DNA from: an uncultured Bdellovibrionales bacterium
GTDB taxonomy: Bacteria; Bdellovibrionota; Bdellovibrionia; Bdellovibrionales; Bdellovibrionaceae
Direction: 5' to 3'
Length of the DNA: 64,000 nucleotides
Assembly: GCA_903926205.1 (NCBI GenBank)
Contig: CAIYID010000078.1
Location: 44,269-108,268 of the forward strand
The notes below the pieces were generated by a model, which saw only the letters and a program-made list of their open reading frames with translations, searched no databases and was not told the origin of the DNA. Made by a program: the position numbers and the translations under genes. Positions 26,343 through 35,374 of the stretch are shown here, piece after piece. Numbering within the stretch: position 1 is the stretch's first letter; every line of letters begins with the position of its first letter.

Positions 26343-27839
26343 TTATTTCCTATTCAGTGGAAAACTAAAACCAAAGTGAAATCGAAGTTCCTGACTTGTT
26401 TCCGTCGTGAAGGAAGTGTTTTGAAATAGGCTAAAAAACTCTGCGGAAGTGGACAAAGAAAAGCCTTCCATTTTTTCGCTGAGTTGCAGGCGAAACAAGT
26501 ACTCTTGCCCGGGGTAAATATTATAATTCGTGCCAGCGAGGCTCGATAAATAACTGCCTCCCAGGGTTGTGGTAAAAGTCAGGTTTTTGATTTCAAGAAG
26601 AACTTCGCTGACTAAAAATCTTGCGTAGGGAATGTTTTTCACTTCAAGCGTGGCCACTCCGGGTTGGTAAGCAGGAGCAAAAATTTCTGAACGACCTCCG
26701 ATTTCAAATGTGGTAAAAATGGATTCTCCAAATTTTCGATTGAGTCCAGCGCCTAAAATTGACAAATTTTGGGAGCGATTGAGAAGTACGCCCTGACTGG
26801 TGTCTTCGTAGGGAATTAATTCAAAGCCCAAACGAAAATAACCTTGCCAATTTTCAGACAAGTCTTGTTGCCAACTGAAGTTAGCACCTAAGATCGGGCG
26901 GGAAAGAAGTGTTGCTGATAAATTTGCCGAATTGTAGGTGGAATATATTCTTGAATAGCCTGTTTCTACGGAAAAATTCAATAGGCTTTGCAATTTGGAT
27001 TTGGTCTTATCCTCCGATGGAGTGAGTGGCAGTACAGGTTTCTCAAGGCCTGGCGAATCTTTCTTATCCAATTTTTGATCTTCGTTTGAGGCAACTTTTA
27101 AAGAGGGTTTCTCGGTTGTTGTGGCGAGTGATCTCGTTGTCTTTTTTTCTGTCGAAGCCTTGGTGACGACGAGACTCTGAGTTGGATGAATATTGACCAA
27201 CTTAGTGGGCTCGTTTTTGACGGGGGGGCTTTGGGGCGGGCTAATTTCAAAAGGAATTTCTTGTTGAGAAAGAGTGGAATGGTCCTCTTCTGAAACCAGG
27301 GCTCCTTTTTCAATTTGAATTTTTATGACCTCTTGATTTGGTTCTTGCTTTAAAAAGATTTTACTATCTTCTTGGATTGTTAGATGTTTTCCATTGAGGA
27401 CGACGGTCGCCCCTTTTTTAAAAGTTCCGATGAATGAACCCTGAATAAAATTGAGCACTGTTTTCTTATTTGCTTGTTCGAGTTGAATGATCGTATTTTC
27501 ATTGAGGACGAATGAACTATTATCTTCCAGTTCTAGCTCTGACTGAGAGTGCGCGCCCGTAAAAATCTTTTGCTCATTGTGAAGGGACTCATTTTTATTC
27601 AGATTCACCCAAGAGTAAGATCCGAGTTCCTGCGACTTTACGTCGTTCTTCACCGTTTTTATTCGACCAATAATTAAGTGAGTTTCTTGAGTTTGTTTAT
27701 TATTGGTTTGTGTGGAAGAAATATGACGTAAAAACTCATCATTAAAAAACAAATAGTAAGACAAAAACAGAGTGAAAGTTAATATCAAAATATCAACGAC
27801 AACTCCTTGCTTTTTATTTGTTTTTTTAAATTCCACCAT
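26343..27839 (-). CDS. FecR-domain protein with C-terminal outer-membrane barrel-like region
   Basis: A 498-residue envelope protein. One membrane segment (VVVDILILTFTLFLSYYLFF) near the N-terminus is followed by a FecR-like domain: IFTGAHSQSELELEDNSSFVLNENT matches the family pattern T-G-x-x-S-x-x-x-L. A long Pro/Lys/Thr-rich linker (residues about 200-290) follows, with a run of seven C/G pairs in the DNA near 27222-27228. The last 200 residues alternate like beta strands (FSVETGYSRIYSTYNSANLS) and end in a typical barrel strand (ELRFHFGFSFPLNRK). The ATG at 27839 puts the membrane segment near the N-terminus; an in-frame ATG at 27884 and a TTG at 27920 are alternatives. Divergent from the CheA-like kinase. 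Confidence 0.65.
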   Translation of the reverse strand: MVEFKKTNKKQGVVVDILILTFTLFLSYYLFFNDEFLRHISSTQTNNKQTQETHLIIGRIKTVKNDVKSQELGSYSWVNLNKNESLHNEQKIFTGAHSQSELELEDNSSFVLNENTIIQLEQANKKTVLNFIQGSFIGTFKKGATVVLNGKHLTIQEDSKIFLKQEPNQEVIKIQIEKGALVSEEDHSTLSQQEIPFEISPPQSPPVKNEPTKLVNIHPTQSLVVTKASTEKKTTRSLATTTEKPSLKVASNEDQKLDKKDSPGLEKPVLPLTPSEDKTKSKLQSLLNFSVETGYSRIYSTYNSANLSATLLSRPILGANFSWQQDLSENWQGYFRLGFELIPYEDTSQGVLLNRSQNLSILGAGLNRKFGESIFTTFEIGGRSEIFAPAYQPGVATLEVKNIPYARFLVSEVLLEIKNLTFTTTLGGSYLSSLAGTNYNIYPGQEYLFRLQLSEKMEGFSLSTSAEFFSLFQNTSFTTETSQELRFHFGFSFPLNRK

Positions 27840-27980
27840 ACCGTCAGCTTTTCGGTAAATAGCTAATAAAATAAGATCCGCCATTGGTCGGGATTTCGCT
27901 CGGATTCTATGAATGCCCAAGGTACAGATTCTGAATTAAATCCTCGTTTTTTATGGTGTTAATAAGACTGATTCGATTCA

Positions 27981-30557
27981 ATGAAAGACATGAAACGATC
28001 ATTTTCTATTCAAACAAAATTGCAATTCTTGTTGATCCTCATTCCTGTGCTTTGTTTAGGAACTTTTGCGACCGTTGCGCTCAAAGAATTTTTTTCCGAT
28101 CGAAAAACCTTTGTCCTTGATTCGAGTCTTAATAGTGTTCAATTGCTGGAATCTTCCTTATCTTCCAAGATCGATTTTCTGCTGGGACGAGCTGAAGGTC
28201 TAGTCAAGACAAAGGGTCTTGAGAAAGACAAAGCGGACTTTTTTGTCAACAACCTAGGAGTTAATCACTATTGTGTTTTTAGAGAATTAGATTCAAATCT
28301 GGAAAAAGATAAAAAACTTGAAGTTCTAAATGGTTTGTCCTTTCAGGGTGCAAACGATGCTATTCAGCATTGCTACGCCGACGAAAATTTTATTCGGGAG
28401 CAAATTCTTCAAAAAAGTAATCGAGTTTTATTTGCGAAAGCCTCAAAAAGCGGGGAACTCTTTTTGGTGGTTCACTTAGGTAAAACAGCCTTAGTTAAAA
28501 TGGATACCATTCATTTTTTCCAACTTAATACGGCCACTTTTTTTGAGGGTTTTAATCGCAATCGTTATGCTCAAACCGCTCTGCTCAGTCGCCAAGGGCA
28601 GATTATTTATAGCGGCACTGAACAGTTTCAGAATAAATTTCAAGATGTGTTTAAGTACCTGCAGCGCTCTTTTCAAGTGAATCAAATCGCTAAAGCCTCT
28701 TTTGAATATTCTTTTGGTAAAGAAGAAAATCTGGTGGCGTATGCAACTAATAAAAATGCAGAAAATCTTATTATTCAAACCACGAGCTTGGAAGCCGTGA
28801 CGGAAGCAGTACGAATTATTTTAGTCAAATCGGGCGTTCTATTATTGATCATCATTTTAAGTGTTATTCTCATGGGTCGAGTCTTCGCCAGAAAAATCAC
28901 AGGGCCAATTCATGAGCTTTATCTTTCGGCCCTTGAAGTCGAAAAGGGGAATTTTTCCGTTCGACCCGTCGTTCGAGCACAAGATGAAGTGGGTGTGCTT
29001 GCATTTCAGTTTGGCAAAATGACCAGCGAGATTTCAAAATTGCTGTCAGATCTCGAACAACATAATAAAAACTTGGAAAAAATAGTTTCCGATAGAACTC
29101 GGGAACTGAAGGAAGTTAATCTCCTGCAAATTGCTTTGCTTGATAGTCTGAATGAAGGCTTTGCGGTGATTTCGCCTGTAGGAATTGTGCGCTCTGTTTT
29201 TTCTAAAGCGGCGGCTCGAATGTTGCCTTCTTTACGGGAGGGCATTTCTTTTTGGGCGCTCCTTGGTCTTTCAAAGAAAGAAGAAGCGGAACTCGTGCAA
29301 TTGAGTCAGCTTTTGTCTGAAGGAACGCTTTCGTTCAATGATTTTAAGCAACTGGGTGTTGCCACTATTCAGACGTCCTCTGAGAGGAATTTGCGTTTGC
29401 AATACTATCCGATTGTGAATGAAAAAGATGAATTAACATCTTTTGCGGCGGTCATCATTGATGAGACCGACCAGCTATTGCAACAAGTAGAGCTTTCTCG
29501 GCAAAAAAACAAAGTGGAACAAGCTCTTCGGATCAATGCGAATAAATTTCATGCGGTTTTTGTGGTCTTGGGCACTCGGGAATTACTTCAAAATGCCAAA
29601 TTGATTTTAGAGAAAAAGGATCGCACACAGTTACGAAACTTGCTTTTGAATGTTCATACGGCAAAAGGCAATGTCCTATTGTTTCAGTTCTCTGAGGTTG
29701 CGGAAGCGGCGCATGAGCTTGAAACGGTGATTTCTTCGTTGATGGAAGAAAATCGTTTTGATCATGAAATTTTATCTCGAGGTCTTCAGAAATTCAGTAC
29801 AGCTTTTGAAAATTCGATTTTAGAAAATATTTCTTTTTTAGGTGCAGAAAATGTGAATCGAAATATTCAAATTGAAATTTCGATTTCTAAGTTTACAAAA
29901 TTGTTGAGCGACTTGGATTCAAAATTAGATCATCGCTTTTTTGCTGAATTTCAGGAGTTCTATGTAGCAGCACTTTCGAAGCCGGCAAAGTCCTACCTTT
30001 CCTTTTTAGAACAGATTGCAACAGAGACCGCCCGTGATCTTGGTAAGAAAGTTCATTTTCAATTCGAAAATTCTGATTTTGTCTTTTTTGGGCAGCCCTA
30101 CGGAGAGCTCTTTATGTCCCTTGCTCACGCGATTCGTAATTCCATCTATCATGGCATTGAAAGCCCAAGCGAGCGTTCGGCCAAAGGTAAACCTGAAGTT
30201 GGAGAATTAAAAATGTTTGTTGGTTTTGAACAAAATGATCAGAAAAAATTATTGAAGATTTCTATTTCTGATGATGGTCAAGGGCTTCAACGAGACGCCG
30301 TTTTGAAGAAATTAATTTCTGCAAAAGCAGAGAGACAAAGAGAATATGCTGTCCTGGGAGACGACGAGTTAGCAAATTTATTTTTTCGCCAAGGTCTTTC
30401 AACCGCTGCCGCCGTATCAATGGTCGCGGGGCGGGGGGCTGGGAACGAGGCCATCATTCACACGGTGGAGTCTATCGGCGGCTCTGTTCAATGGAAAGTA
30501 TTGAAGCCGGGGCTCAGTATGGAAGTTAAAGTTCCGTATCAGCCACAATTTTCTTAG
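27981..30557 (+). CDS. Membrane-bound CheA-like sensor kinase with HAMP and Hpt-like domains
   Basis: An 858-residue sensor. Two membrane segments (about 13-35 and 279-298) flank a periplasmic domain. A HAMP domain (299-350) and a coiled coil follow, then a PAS-like region (about 383-500) and an Hpt-like helix with His559 in NVHTAKGN. The C-terminus is a CheA-type ATPase: N box HAIRNSIYHGIE (716-727), SDDGQGL (763-769), and GRGAGNEAI (817 on) in place of GRGVGMDVV. It lacks the dimerisation P3 and CheW-like P5 domains of CheA. No receiver gene is adjacent. Such transmembrane CheA-like kinases are known from Bdellovibrio-type genomes. The neighbour on the other strand is a FecR/barrel protein. 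Confidence 0.82.
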   Translation: MKDMKRSFSIQTKLQFLLILIPVLCLGTFATVALKEFFSDRKTFVLDSSLNSVQLLESSLSSKIDFLLGRAEGLVKTKGLEKDKADFFVNNLGVNHYCVFRELDSNLEKDKKLEVLNGLSFQGANDAIQHCYADENFIREQILQKSNRVLFAKASKSGELFLVVHLGKTALVKMDTIHFFQLNTATFFEGFNRNRYAQTALLSRQGQIIYSGTEQFQNKFQDVFKYLQRSFQVNQIAKASFEYSFGKEENLVAYATNKNAENLIIQTTSLEAVTEAVRIILVKSGVLLLIIILSVILMGRVFARKITGPIHELYLSALEVEKGNFSVRPVVRAQDEVGVLAFQFGKMTSEISKLLSDLEQHNKNLEKIVSDRTRELKEVNLLQIALLDSLNEGFAVISPVGIVRSVFSKAAARMLPSLREGISFWALLGLSKKEEAELVQLSQLLSEGTLSFNDFKQLGVATIQTSSERNLRLQYYPIVNEKDELTSFAAVIIDETDQLLQQVELSRQKNKVEQALRINANKFHAVFVVLGTRELLQNAKLILEKKDRTQLRNLLLNVHTAKGNVLLFQFSEVAEAAHELETVISSLMEENRFDHEILSRGLQKFSTAFENSILENISFLGAENVNRNIQIEISISKFTKLLSDLDSKLDHRFFAEFQEFYVAALSKPAKSYLSFLEQIATETARDLGKKVHFQFENSDFVFFGQPYGELFMSLAHAIRNSIYHGIESPSERSAKGKPEVGELKMFVGFEQNDQKKLLKISISDDGQGLQRDAVLKKLISAKAERQREYAVLGDDELANLFFRQGLSTAAAVSMVAGRGAGNEAIIHTVESIGGSVQWKVLKPGLSMEVKVPYQPQFS

Positions 30558-30695
30558 GCCAAAGGCTGCCATATAGAAACATAATAATTTTCCGTCTATA
30601 AAGTAAATTAGTTTATGTCAATGGGCAGATAAAGTTGCTTTTAATCCAAAAAATTTTTGGAAAAAATCCTGACAAATAATTTGAAAGTTTATTCT

Positions 30696-30724
30696 TTGAC
30701 AAAGGTTAATATCTTGTGTAGATT
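30696..30724 (+). promoter_or_regulatory. Sigma-70 promoter, apparently giving a leaderless mRNA
   Basis: A perfect TTGACA (30696-30701), an exact 17-base spacer and TAGATT (30719-30724, 4 of 6). Transcription would begin about seven bases on, at 30731 or 30732, which is the ATG of the XRE gene itself. That gene has no Shine-Dalgarno sequence, which fits leaderless translation. Confidence 0.6.
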
Positions 30725-30731
30725 TCAAGAT

Positions 30732-31001
30732 ATGAAAAAAGTACATGAAGAAATAGGCAGTATCATTAAAGAATATCGTGTTAAGCAAAAGATGACTCAA
30801 ATGGATCTCGCTAAGAAGTTGGGTTATGACACGTGTCAGTTTGTTTCGTTATTTGAGAGGGGTTTATCCAAAGTTCCTCATGAGACAATTGGCCGGTTAG
30901 TAAGACTTCTCAGTCTTCCAGAGAAAAAAATTGCTGAACTTTTAGTCAAAGACTACGAACAAGAATTGCTGAAAAAATTAAAATTTGGAAAACGCCAATA
31001 G
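30732..31001 (+). CDS. Small XRE-type helix-turn-helix regulator
   Basis: An 89-residue protein with an HTH_3/XRE domain: IGSIIKEYRVKQKMTQMDLAKKLGY, then FVSLFERGLSKVPHETIGRLVRLLSLP. The short C-terminal tail is Lys-rich. ATG 30732 is chosen because it opens the domain and lies at the predicted transcription start; a longer reading from 30657 would precede the promoter. It stands alone, with no toxin or phage gene beside it. Confidence 0.85.
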   Translation: MKKVHEEIGSIIKEYRVKQKMTQMDLAKKLGYDTCQFVSLFERGLSKVPHETIGRLVRLLSLPEKKIAELLVKDYEQELLKKLKFGKRQ

Positions 31002-31159
31002 TCGCTCAATGAATAACCAGAAGAGTCGCCCTCAGTGATGAGGTGGAGAATTCTTTTTGTAAGAATATTGAAGTATTGAGATTTCTGGCTGTTGCCACTC
31101 GTTGGTATGAGTTGTAGATTAACAACTTGAAATTAAATTAAAAAATAATTTGGTGGTCA

Positions 31160-32227
31160 ATGATTAGGTGTCTATTTTTATTTTCTTGTGTCGTCATGAT
31201 TCAATGTCATTTGTTAGCTGCTGAAAAAGGGGTAAACAAAACCACCTGTACCACCAGCTCATGCCACGACAATCTGAGTAAGTTTGCTCATATTCATCGT
31301 CCACTCAAGGCGGATGGTTGCACGGTCTGTCATCAGGTTAAAGCTGGAGTTAAAACCGGCGCGAATGGTGAAAAAGCAAATCATCCACAGTTGATAAAAA
31401 TTGAACGAAAAAACGTGAATAAAACATGTATCGTTTGTCACGATGATAAAGTTCAAGGAAAATTTAAGCTCATTCATGGACCGATTGAAAAAAACTCTTG
31501 TGTGGAATGTCACAACCCTCACGGCTCTGAAAACGAAAAGCTATTAAAACAAAAAATGCCTGAGCTTTGTATTAAATGTCATGAATCGAAACAAACCGTC
31601 ATTGATTTTGGGCATGGTCCTATTTATAAGTCTAAAAAATCTTGTTTGAATTGTCATGCTTCACACTTTGCAAATCATCAACCGATGCTTCAATTTCCTG
31701 TGAAGGAAGCTTGTTTCCAATGTCACGATAAAGAACAGAAATCGCCGAAGGGTGCCACGATCACAGCGGTTGGTCAGACGATGAAATCAAGGAAAGTTCA
31801 TCATAAGCCAGCAGAGGAAGGGAAATGCTCCAAGTGCCACGATCCTCATGGTTCGCAAGATGAAGCCTTCTTAATGGATGACCCAATGCCGCCCAAATAT
31901 CCGCTTTGTGTTTCTTGTCATAAAAAACCAATGATTGAGGAGCAAACCACTTCAACGGCGACTCAATTTCGTAATGGCACAACCAATTTGCATTACTTGC
32001 ATTTGAACAATACCACGGGCAAGACAGGGCCGCGAAGTTGTTTCATTTGCCATGAGCCACATGCTTCCAATCAACCGCATTTAATACGTGATCAAATGGA
32101 AGAGTTCGGAGTGATGGCACCGATTCAGTATCGTCAAAATGAAAATGGTGGATCCTGCGCGGCAGCTTGTCATGGCGTGAAAACTTACGATCGAGTCAAA
32201 GAATTCCAAAATCCAAAAGGTCGTTAG
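31160..32227 (+). CDS. Periplasmic multihaem cytochrome c with 9 canonical and 2 atypical haem sites
   Basis: A 355-residue protein with a signal peptide (CLFLFSCVVMIQCHLLAAEK). I count nine CxxCH sites (CTVCH, CIVCH, CVECH, CIKCH, CLNCH, CFQCH, CSKCH, CVSCH, CFICH). A spaced CTTSSCH (Cx4CH) lies near the N-terminus and CAAACH (Cx3CH) near the C-terminus, for up to eleven haems. Several sites are followed by HG or DPHGS, typical of doubled-CxxCH proteins. Electron partners are unknown. Maturation would need the CcsA/ResB machinery encoded at 4864-7958. Confidence 0.88.
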   Translation: MIRCLFLFSCVVMIQCHLLAAEKGVNKTTCTTSSCHDNLSKFAHIHRPLKADGCTVCHQVKAGVKTGANGEKANHPQLIKIERKNVNKTCIVCHDDKVQGKFKLIHGPIEKNSCVECHNPHGSENEKLLKQKMPELCIKCHESKQTVIDFGHGPIYKSKKSCLNCHASHFANHQPMLQFPVKEACFQCHDKEQKSPKGATITAVGQTMKSRKVHHKPAEEGKCSKCHDPHGSQDEAFLMDDPMPPKYPLCVSCHKKPMIEEQTTSTATQFRNGTTNLHYLHLNNTTGKTGPRSCFICHEPHASNQPHLIRDQMEEFGVMAPIQYRQNENGGSCAAACHGVKTYDRVKEFQNPKGR

Positions 32228-32344
32228 GGAATTAAGAGGGGAGAAATACCCCTAAGATTTATGAATCACCCTCAATAGCGTGCAAATTATCAAGGCATTC
32301 TTCTTGCAAATCTGTGGTGGTTAAGTCACTCAGGGGGGAATTTT

Positions 32345-33526
32345 ATGCCGCGAGGGGATGTTATTCGTAACGCGAAATCGGCATTGGTGGACGACTTATT
32401 ACAATTCAATAAGAAATCGTCGAAAGACTTCGTCGAGGAGATCTTTTCAAGCGCAGGAATTGAGATTGATGGTTCACGACCTTGGGATTTGTATGTTTAT
32501 GATGAGCGTTTTTATGATCGACTTCTCACTGGCGGCTCCCTTGCGCTGGGAGAATCTTACACAGAAGGTTGGTGGGAGAGCCCTGATCTTAGTGAATTCA
32601 TCTGCTGTTTGTTGCGTGCTCGCTTAGATGAGAGTGTTAATCCCTGGAGATTTTTTTTGCAAAGAGCAAAAGCGAGTCTTTTAAATCTTCAAGAAGGGAA
32701 GCGTGTTTTTGCTAGTGGTGGGGCTCAGCATTATAATCTTGGAAATGATTTTTATGAATTAATGTTAGATCAGAAAATGATCTACACCTGTGGCTATTGG
32801 AAAAATGCAAAAAATTTGAATGAGGCTCAAGAAGATAAATTAAAACTTGTTTGTGATAAATTAGAATTAAAACCAGGGCTGAAACTTTTAGATATTGGCT
32901 GCGGCTGGGGCGGTTTTTTGCGATATGCGGTAAAAAATTATGGAGTTTCCGGTGTGGGAATTACCATTTCCGAGGAACAGGCACGTTATGCTAGAGAGAA
33001 AAATCAGGGTTTAGATATAGAGATTAAAATTACGGACTATCGCGAATTGACAGGACGCTTTGATCGGGTGGCTTCGCTGGGTATGTTTGAACACGTTGGT
33101 TATAAAAATTATCGGGACTATATGCTGACAATATTTAAACATCTAAGCCCAGATGGTCTTTTTTTACTTCATACCATTGGTGCGAATAAATCAGATATCA
33201 CGACAGATCCTTGGATAGATAAATATATTTTTTCAGATGCGATGTTGCCGTCCATTGCCCAGCTTGGGAAATCGATCGAAGGTCTTTTTGTTATGGAAGA
33301 TTGGCATAACTTTGGCCTAGATTATGACAAGACTTTACTCGCCTGGTTTCATAACTTTCATAAGAATTGGGCACAGTTCCAGGATAAGCTAGGCGATGAG
33401 TTTTACCGAAAATGGAAATACTATCTTTTGTTCTGTGCGGGTTCTTTTCGCGCGCGAAGAAATCAACTTTGGCAAATTGTCCTGTCGCCAGAGAGCCGAA
33501 TTGACGGATATGAGAGTCTTCGGTAA
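32345..33526 (+). CDS. cfa: Cyclopropane-fatty-acyl-phospholipid synthase (canonical type)
   Basis: SAM-dependent enzyme that adds a methylene bridge to unsaturated phospholipid chains at the inner membrane. The N-terminal lipid-binding domain (LALGESYTEGWWESPDLSEF) is followed by a methyltransferase core with LLDIGCGWGGFLRYAV and TISEEQARYA. FEHVGYKNYRDY provides the E-H pair of true CFA synthases, and IGANKSDITTDPWIDKYIFS follows. The C-terminus has CAGSFRARRNQLWQIVLSP. Length 393 is standard. A G6 tract forms the ribosome site. A paralogue of a different subtype is at 49818. Confidence 0.92.
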   Translation: MPRGDVIRNAKSALVDDLLQFNKKSSKDFVEEIFSSAGIEIDGSRPWDLYVYDERFYDRLLTGGSLALGESYTEGWWESPDLSEFICCLLRARLDESVNPWRFFLQRAKASLLNLQEGKRVFASGGAQHYNLGNDFYELMLDQKMIYTCGYWKNAKNLNEAQEDKLKLVCDKLELKPGLKLLDIGCGWGGFLRYAVKNYGVSGVGITISEEQARYAREKNQGLDIEIKITDYRELTGRFDRVASLGMFEHVGYKNYRDYMLTIFKHLSPDGLFLLHTIGANKSDITTDPWIDKYIFSDAMLPSIAQLGKSIEGLFVMEDWHNFGLDYDKTLLAWFHNFHKNWAQFQDKLGDEFYRKWKYYLLFCAGSFRARRNQLWQIVLSPESRIDGYESLR

Positions 33527-33607
33527 GGGAAAGCCTAGCCTTTTGTCTGATCTATTCTATCTAGCAAAAAACTATAAAAACGCAGAGAAAATCGTTACAC
33601 TTTAAAT

Positions 33608-35050
33608 ATGAGCTTTGAGCGAACAAGGTTATACTCTATGCGATTTAAGGATGTCCTTCTCGAGAAAAATTTTCTAGAGACATTCAGTCAAAAATTCGTT
33701 TCACCGATGAAAAGAAGTTTATTATTAGGAGTGTTCTCTTTTCTTGCCTTTGGCGTGGTTGATTTGTGGGCCTTGCCAGAAACCTACAAAATGGCTTATT
33801 TGTTTCGATTTGCGTTGGCAGTCCCTGTCTTATTATGGGTTTTTCTTTTGGCGACGTACAGTAAGAGATTTTATCGCTTTGCGGAATTGAGCTATGTTTT
33901 TTGCGGAATAGTTTGTGCCAGTGTTATTGTTGGAATTATTTATAATTCTCACCCCAATGAGTTAGCCTATGATACTTATTTTGCTGGTATTATTATTGTG
34001 AACCACTGGATCTCCACTTTGTCTCGTTTGCGCTTTGTTAACTCCGTTTCCACGATTTTTATTAATATGCTTTTGTATGTCATTGTTGCGGCAAAGTTTC
34101 AAAATTATTTCTCGTCGGAAGATTTATCTCGTCAATGGGTCTTTTTCACAAATTGCAGTTTTTTGTTTACGACAGGAATTATTTCAATTTTTTCTTGTTG
34201 GGCAATGGAAGTTAATTTTCGAAAGGATTTTATTCAGAATGAAACTCTTTTGAATGACAAAAAAACCTTGATTGAAAACGAACAAGTTATGCGTGAAACT
34301 CACCAAAAATTATCTCAACAACAGCTGATGCTTGCGAATGCAAGTCGCTTAGCAACCCTGGGCGAGATGGCCGGAGGAGTTGCTCATGAAGTTAATAATC
34401 CACTCAATATTATCTATGCGAAAATTGAGACTCTTCGAAGGGCAATCCCTGCGAATGACCCCTCATTTGAAAAAATGAGAATAGATTTAGAAAAAGTAAA
34501 AATTGCCAGTGAGCGAATTGCAAAAATTGTTAGTGGACTCCGAACTTTTTCAAGAGATGGCGGCAAGGATGAGATGATCGAAGAGTCTCTTTCTAAAATT
34601 GTGGATGAAACCATCAGTCTTTGTCGGGAACGATTTTTAAATCATCGAGTGGAATTTTTTGTGGATGAAGTTCCCAATGTGCAGGTGAAGTGTCGAGCGA
34701 CTCAGATATCTCAAGTGTTACTTAATTTATTAAACAATGCATTCGATTCTGTCGTAGATCAGTCAACGGCCAAGGTGGAACTGATAGTGATTATTGAAGG
34801 CAACGTAGCACGAGTAAGAGTTTCAGATTCAGGGCCAGGCGTTCCGTCGGAGTTCCAGAATAAAATTATGCAACCCTTTTTTACGACAAAGCCTGTGGGA
34901 AAAGGGACGGGCCTGGGTTTAAGTATTTCCAAGGGCATCATTGATCAGCACGGTGGAATTCTTGAGCTGGAACCTTCGGCTCAAGGTGCTGTTTTTAGCT
35001 TCACCATACCAATTGTAAAAAGAAAGGGTCTCTTTAAGCAAGTGATTTAA
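33608..35050 (+). CDS. Membrane histidine kinase with six-helix sensor
   Basis: A 480-residue kinase. The N-terminal 210 residues contain about six hydrophobic helices (LLLGVFSFLAFGVVDLWALP through FLFTTGIISIFSCWAM) with no large periplasmic loop, suggesting an intramembrane or lipid-linked signal. After a coiled coil comes HisKA with GGVAHEVNNPLNII, N box LLNNAFDSVVDQ, G1 DSGPGVPS, F box FFTTKPVG and G2 GTGLGLSISKGI. A start at 33638 has a better AAGG site and is an alternative. The kinase core closely resembles the one at 53069. No response regulator is adjacent. Confidence 0.87.
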   Translation: MSFERTRLYSMRFKDVLLEKNFLETFSQKFVSPMKRSLLLGVFSFLAFGVVDLWALPETYKMAYLFRFALAVPVLLWVFLLATYSKRFYRFAELSYVFCGIVCASVIVGIIYNSHPNELAYDTYFAGIIIVNHWISTLSRLRFVNSVSTIFINMLLYVIVAAKFQNYFSSEDLSRQWVFFTNCSFLFTTGIISIFSCWAMEVNFRKDFIQNETLLNDKKTLIENEQVMRETHQKLSQQQLMLANASRLATLGEMAGGVAHEVNNPLNIIYAKIETLRRAIPANDPSFEKMRIDLEKVKIASERIAKIVSGLRTFSRDGGKDEMIEESLSKIVDETISLCRERFLNHRVEFFVDEVPNVQVKCRATQISQVLLNLLNNAFDSVVDQSTAKVELIVIIEGNVARVRVSDSGPGVPSEFQNKIMQPFFTTKPVGKGTGLGLSISKGIIDQHGGILELEPSAQGAVFSFTIPIVKRKGLFKQVI

Positions 35051-35169
35051 CCTTTTTCATTGTCTCTTCACAGGTGATGGGGTTCACCTCAAGCGATCCT
35101 GCTAGACAAAAAGCTTTATCCTGGGCATAAAGTGAGTTCATAAAGTTTTTTTGAAGCAGGAGTTTGAGG

Positions 35170-35349
35170 GTGAATTCAACCGAAAATCTGTTACTTAATG
35201 GACGTCTGACGGTGGATGAGTTGTCAAAGTTCACCTTTAATCGATCTGCTTTTTTAAAAATCAATCTTGATGAAAAGCTTCAAAAAAAAATTCATGCCTC
35301 CGCAAAAGCCATTCAGGCTCTCATCGAACAAGGTGGCTTTCGCTCTTAG
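35170..35349 (+). pseudogene. Possible N-terminal relic of a histidine/aromatic ammonia-lyase
   Basis: A 59-codon frame from GTG 35170 (AGGAG 7 bases upstream) to TAG. The peptide has LLNGRLTVDELSKFT followed by FLKINLDEKLQKKIHASAKA and IQALIEQGG. This matches, from memory, the pattern at the start of histidine and phenylalanine ammonia-lyases (L-T-x-x-x-L, then L-x-L-D, then I-x-A-S-x-x-x-I). In those enzymes the catalytic YGINTGFG follows at once; here a stop intervenes after GGFRS and plsC begins. It could be a truncated remnant or a small unrelated protein. Confidence 0.4.
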
Positions 35350-35374
35350 GCCGTTTTATTGGAAGGTTTTAAAA

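Noticed and set aside
32237..32253. Terminator after the multihaem cytochrome gene
   Set aside because: AGGGG/CCCCT gives only a 5-bp stem and lacks a T run.
35034..35264. Minus-strand 76-codon frame between the 6-TM kinase and plsC
   Set aside because: Overlaps the kinase 3' end and the ammonia-lyase-like frame; no ribosome site at its plausible starts. The segment is protein-like but I cannot support it.
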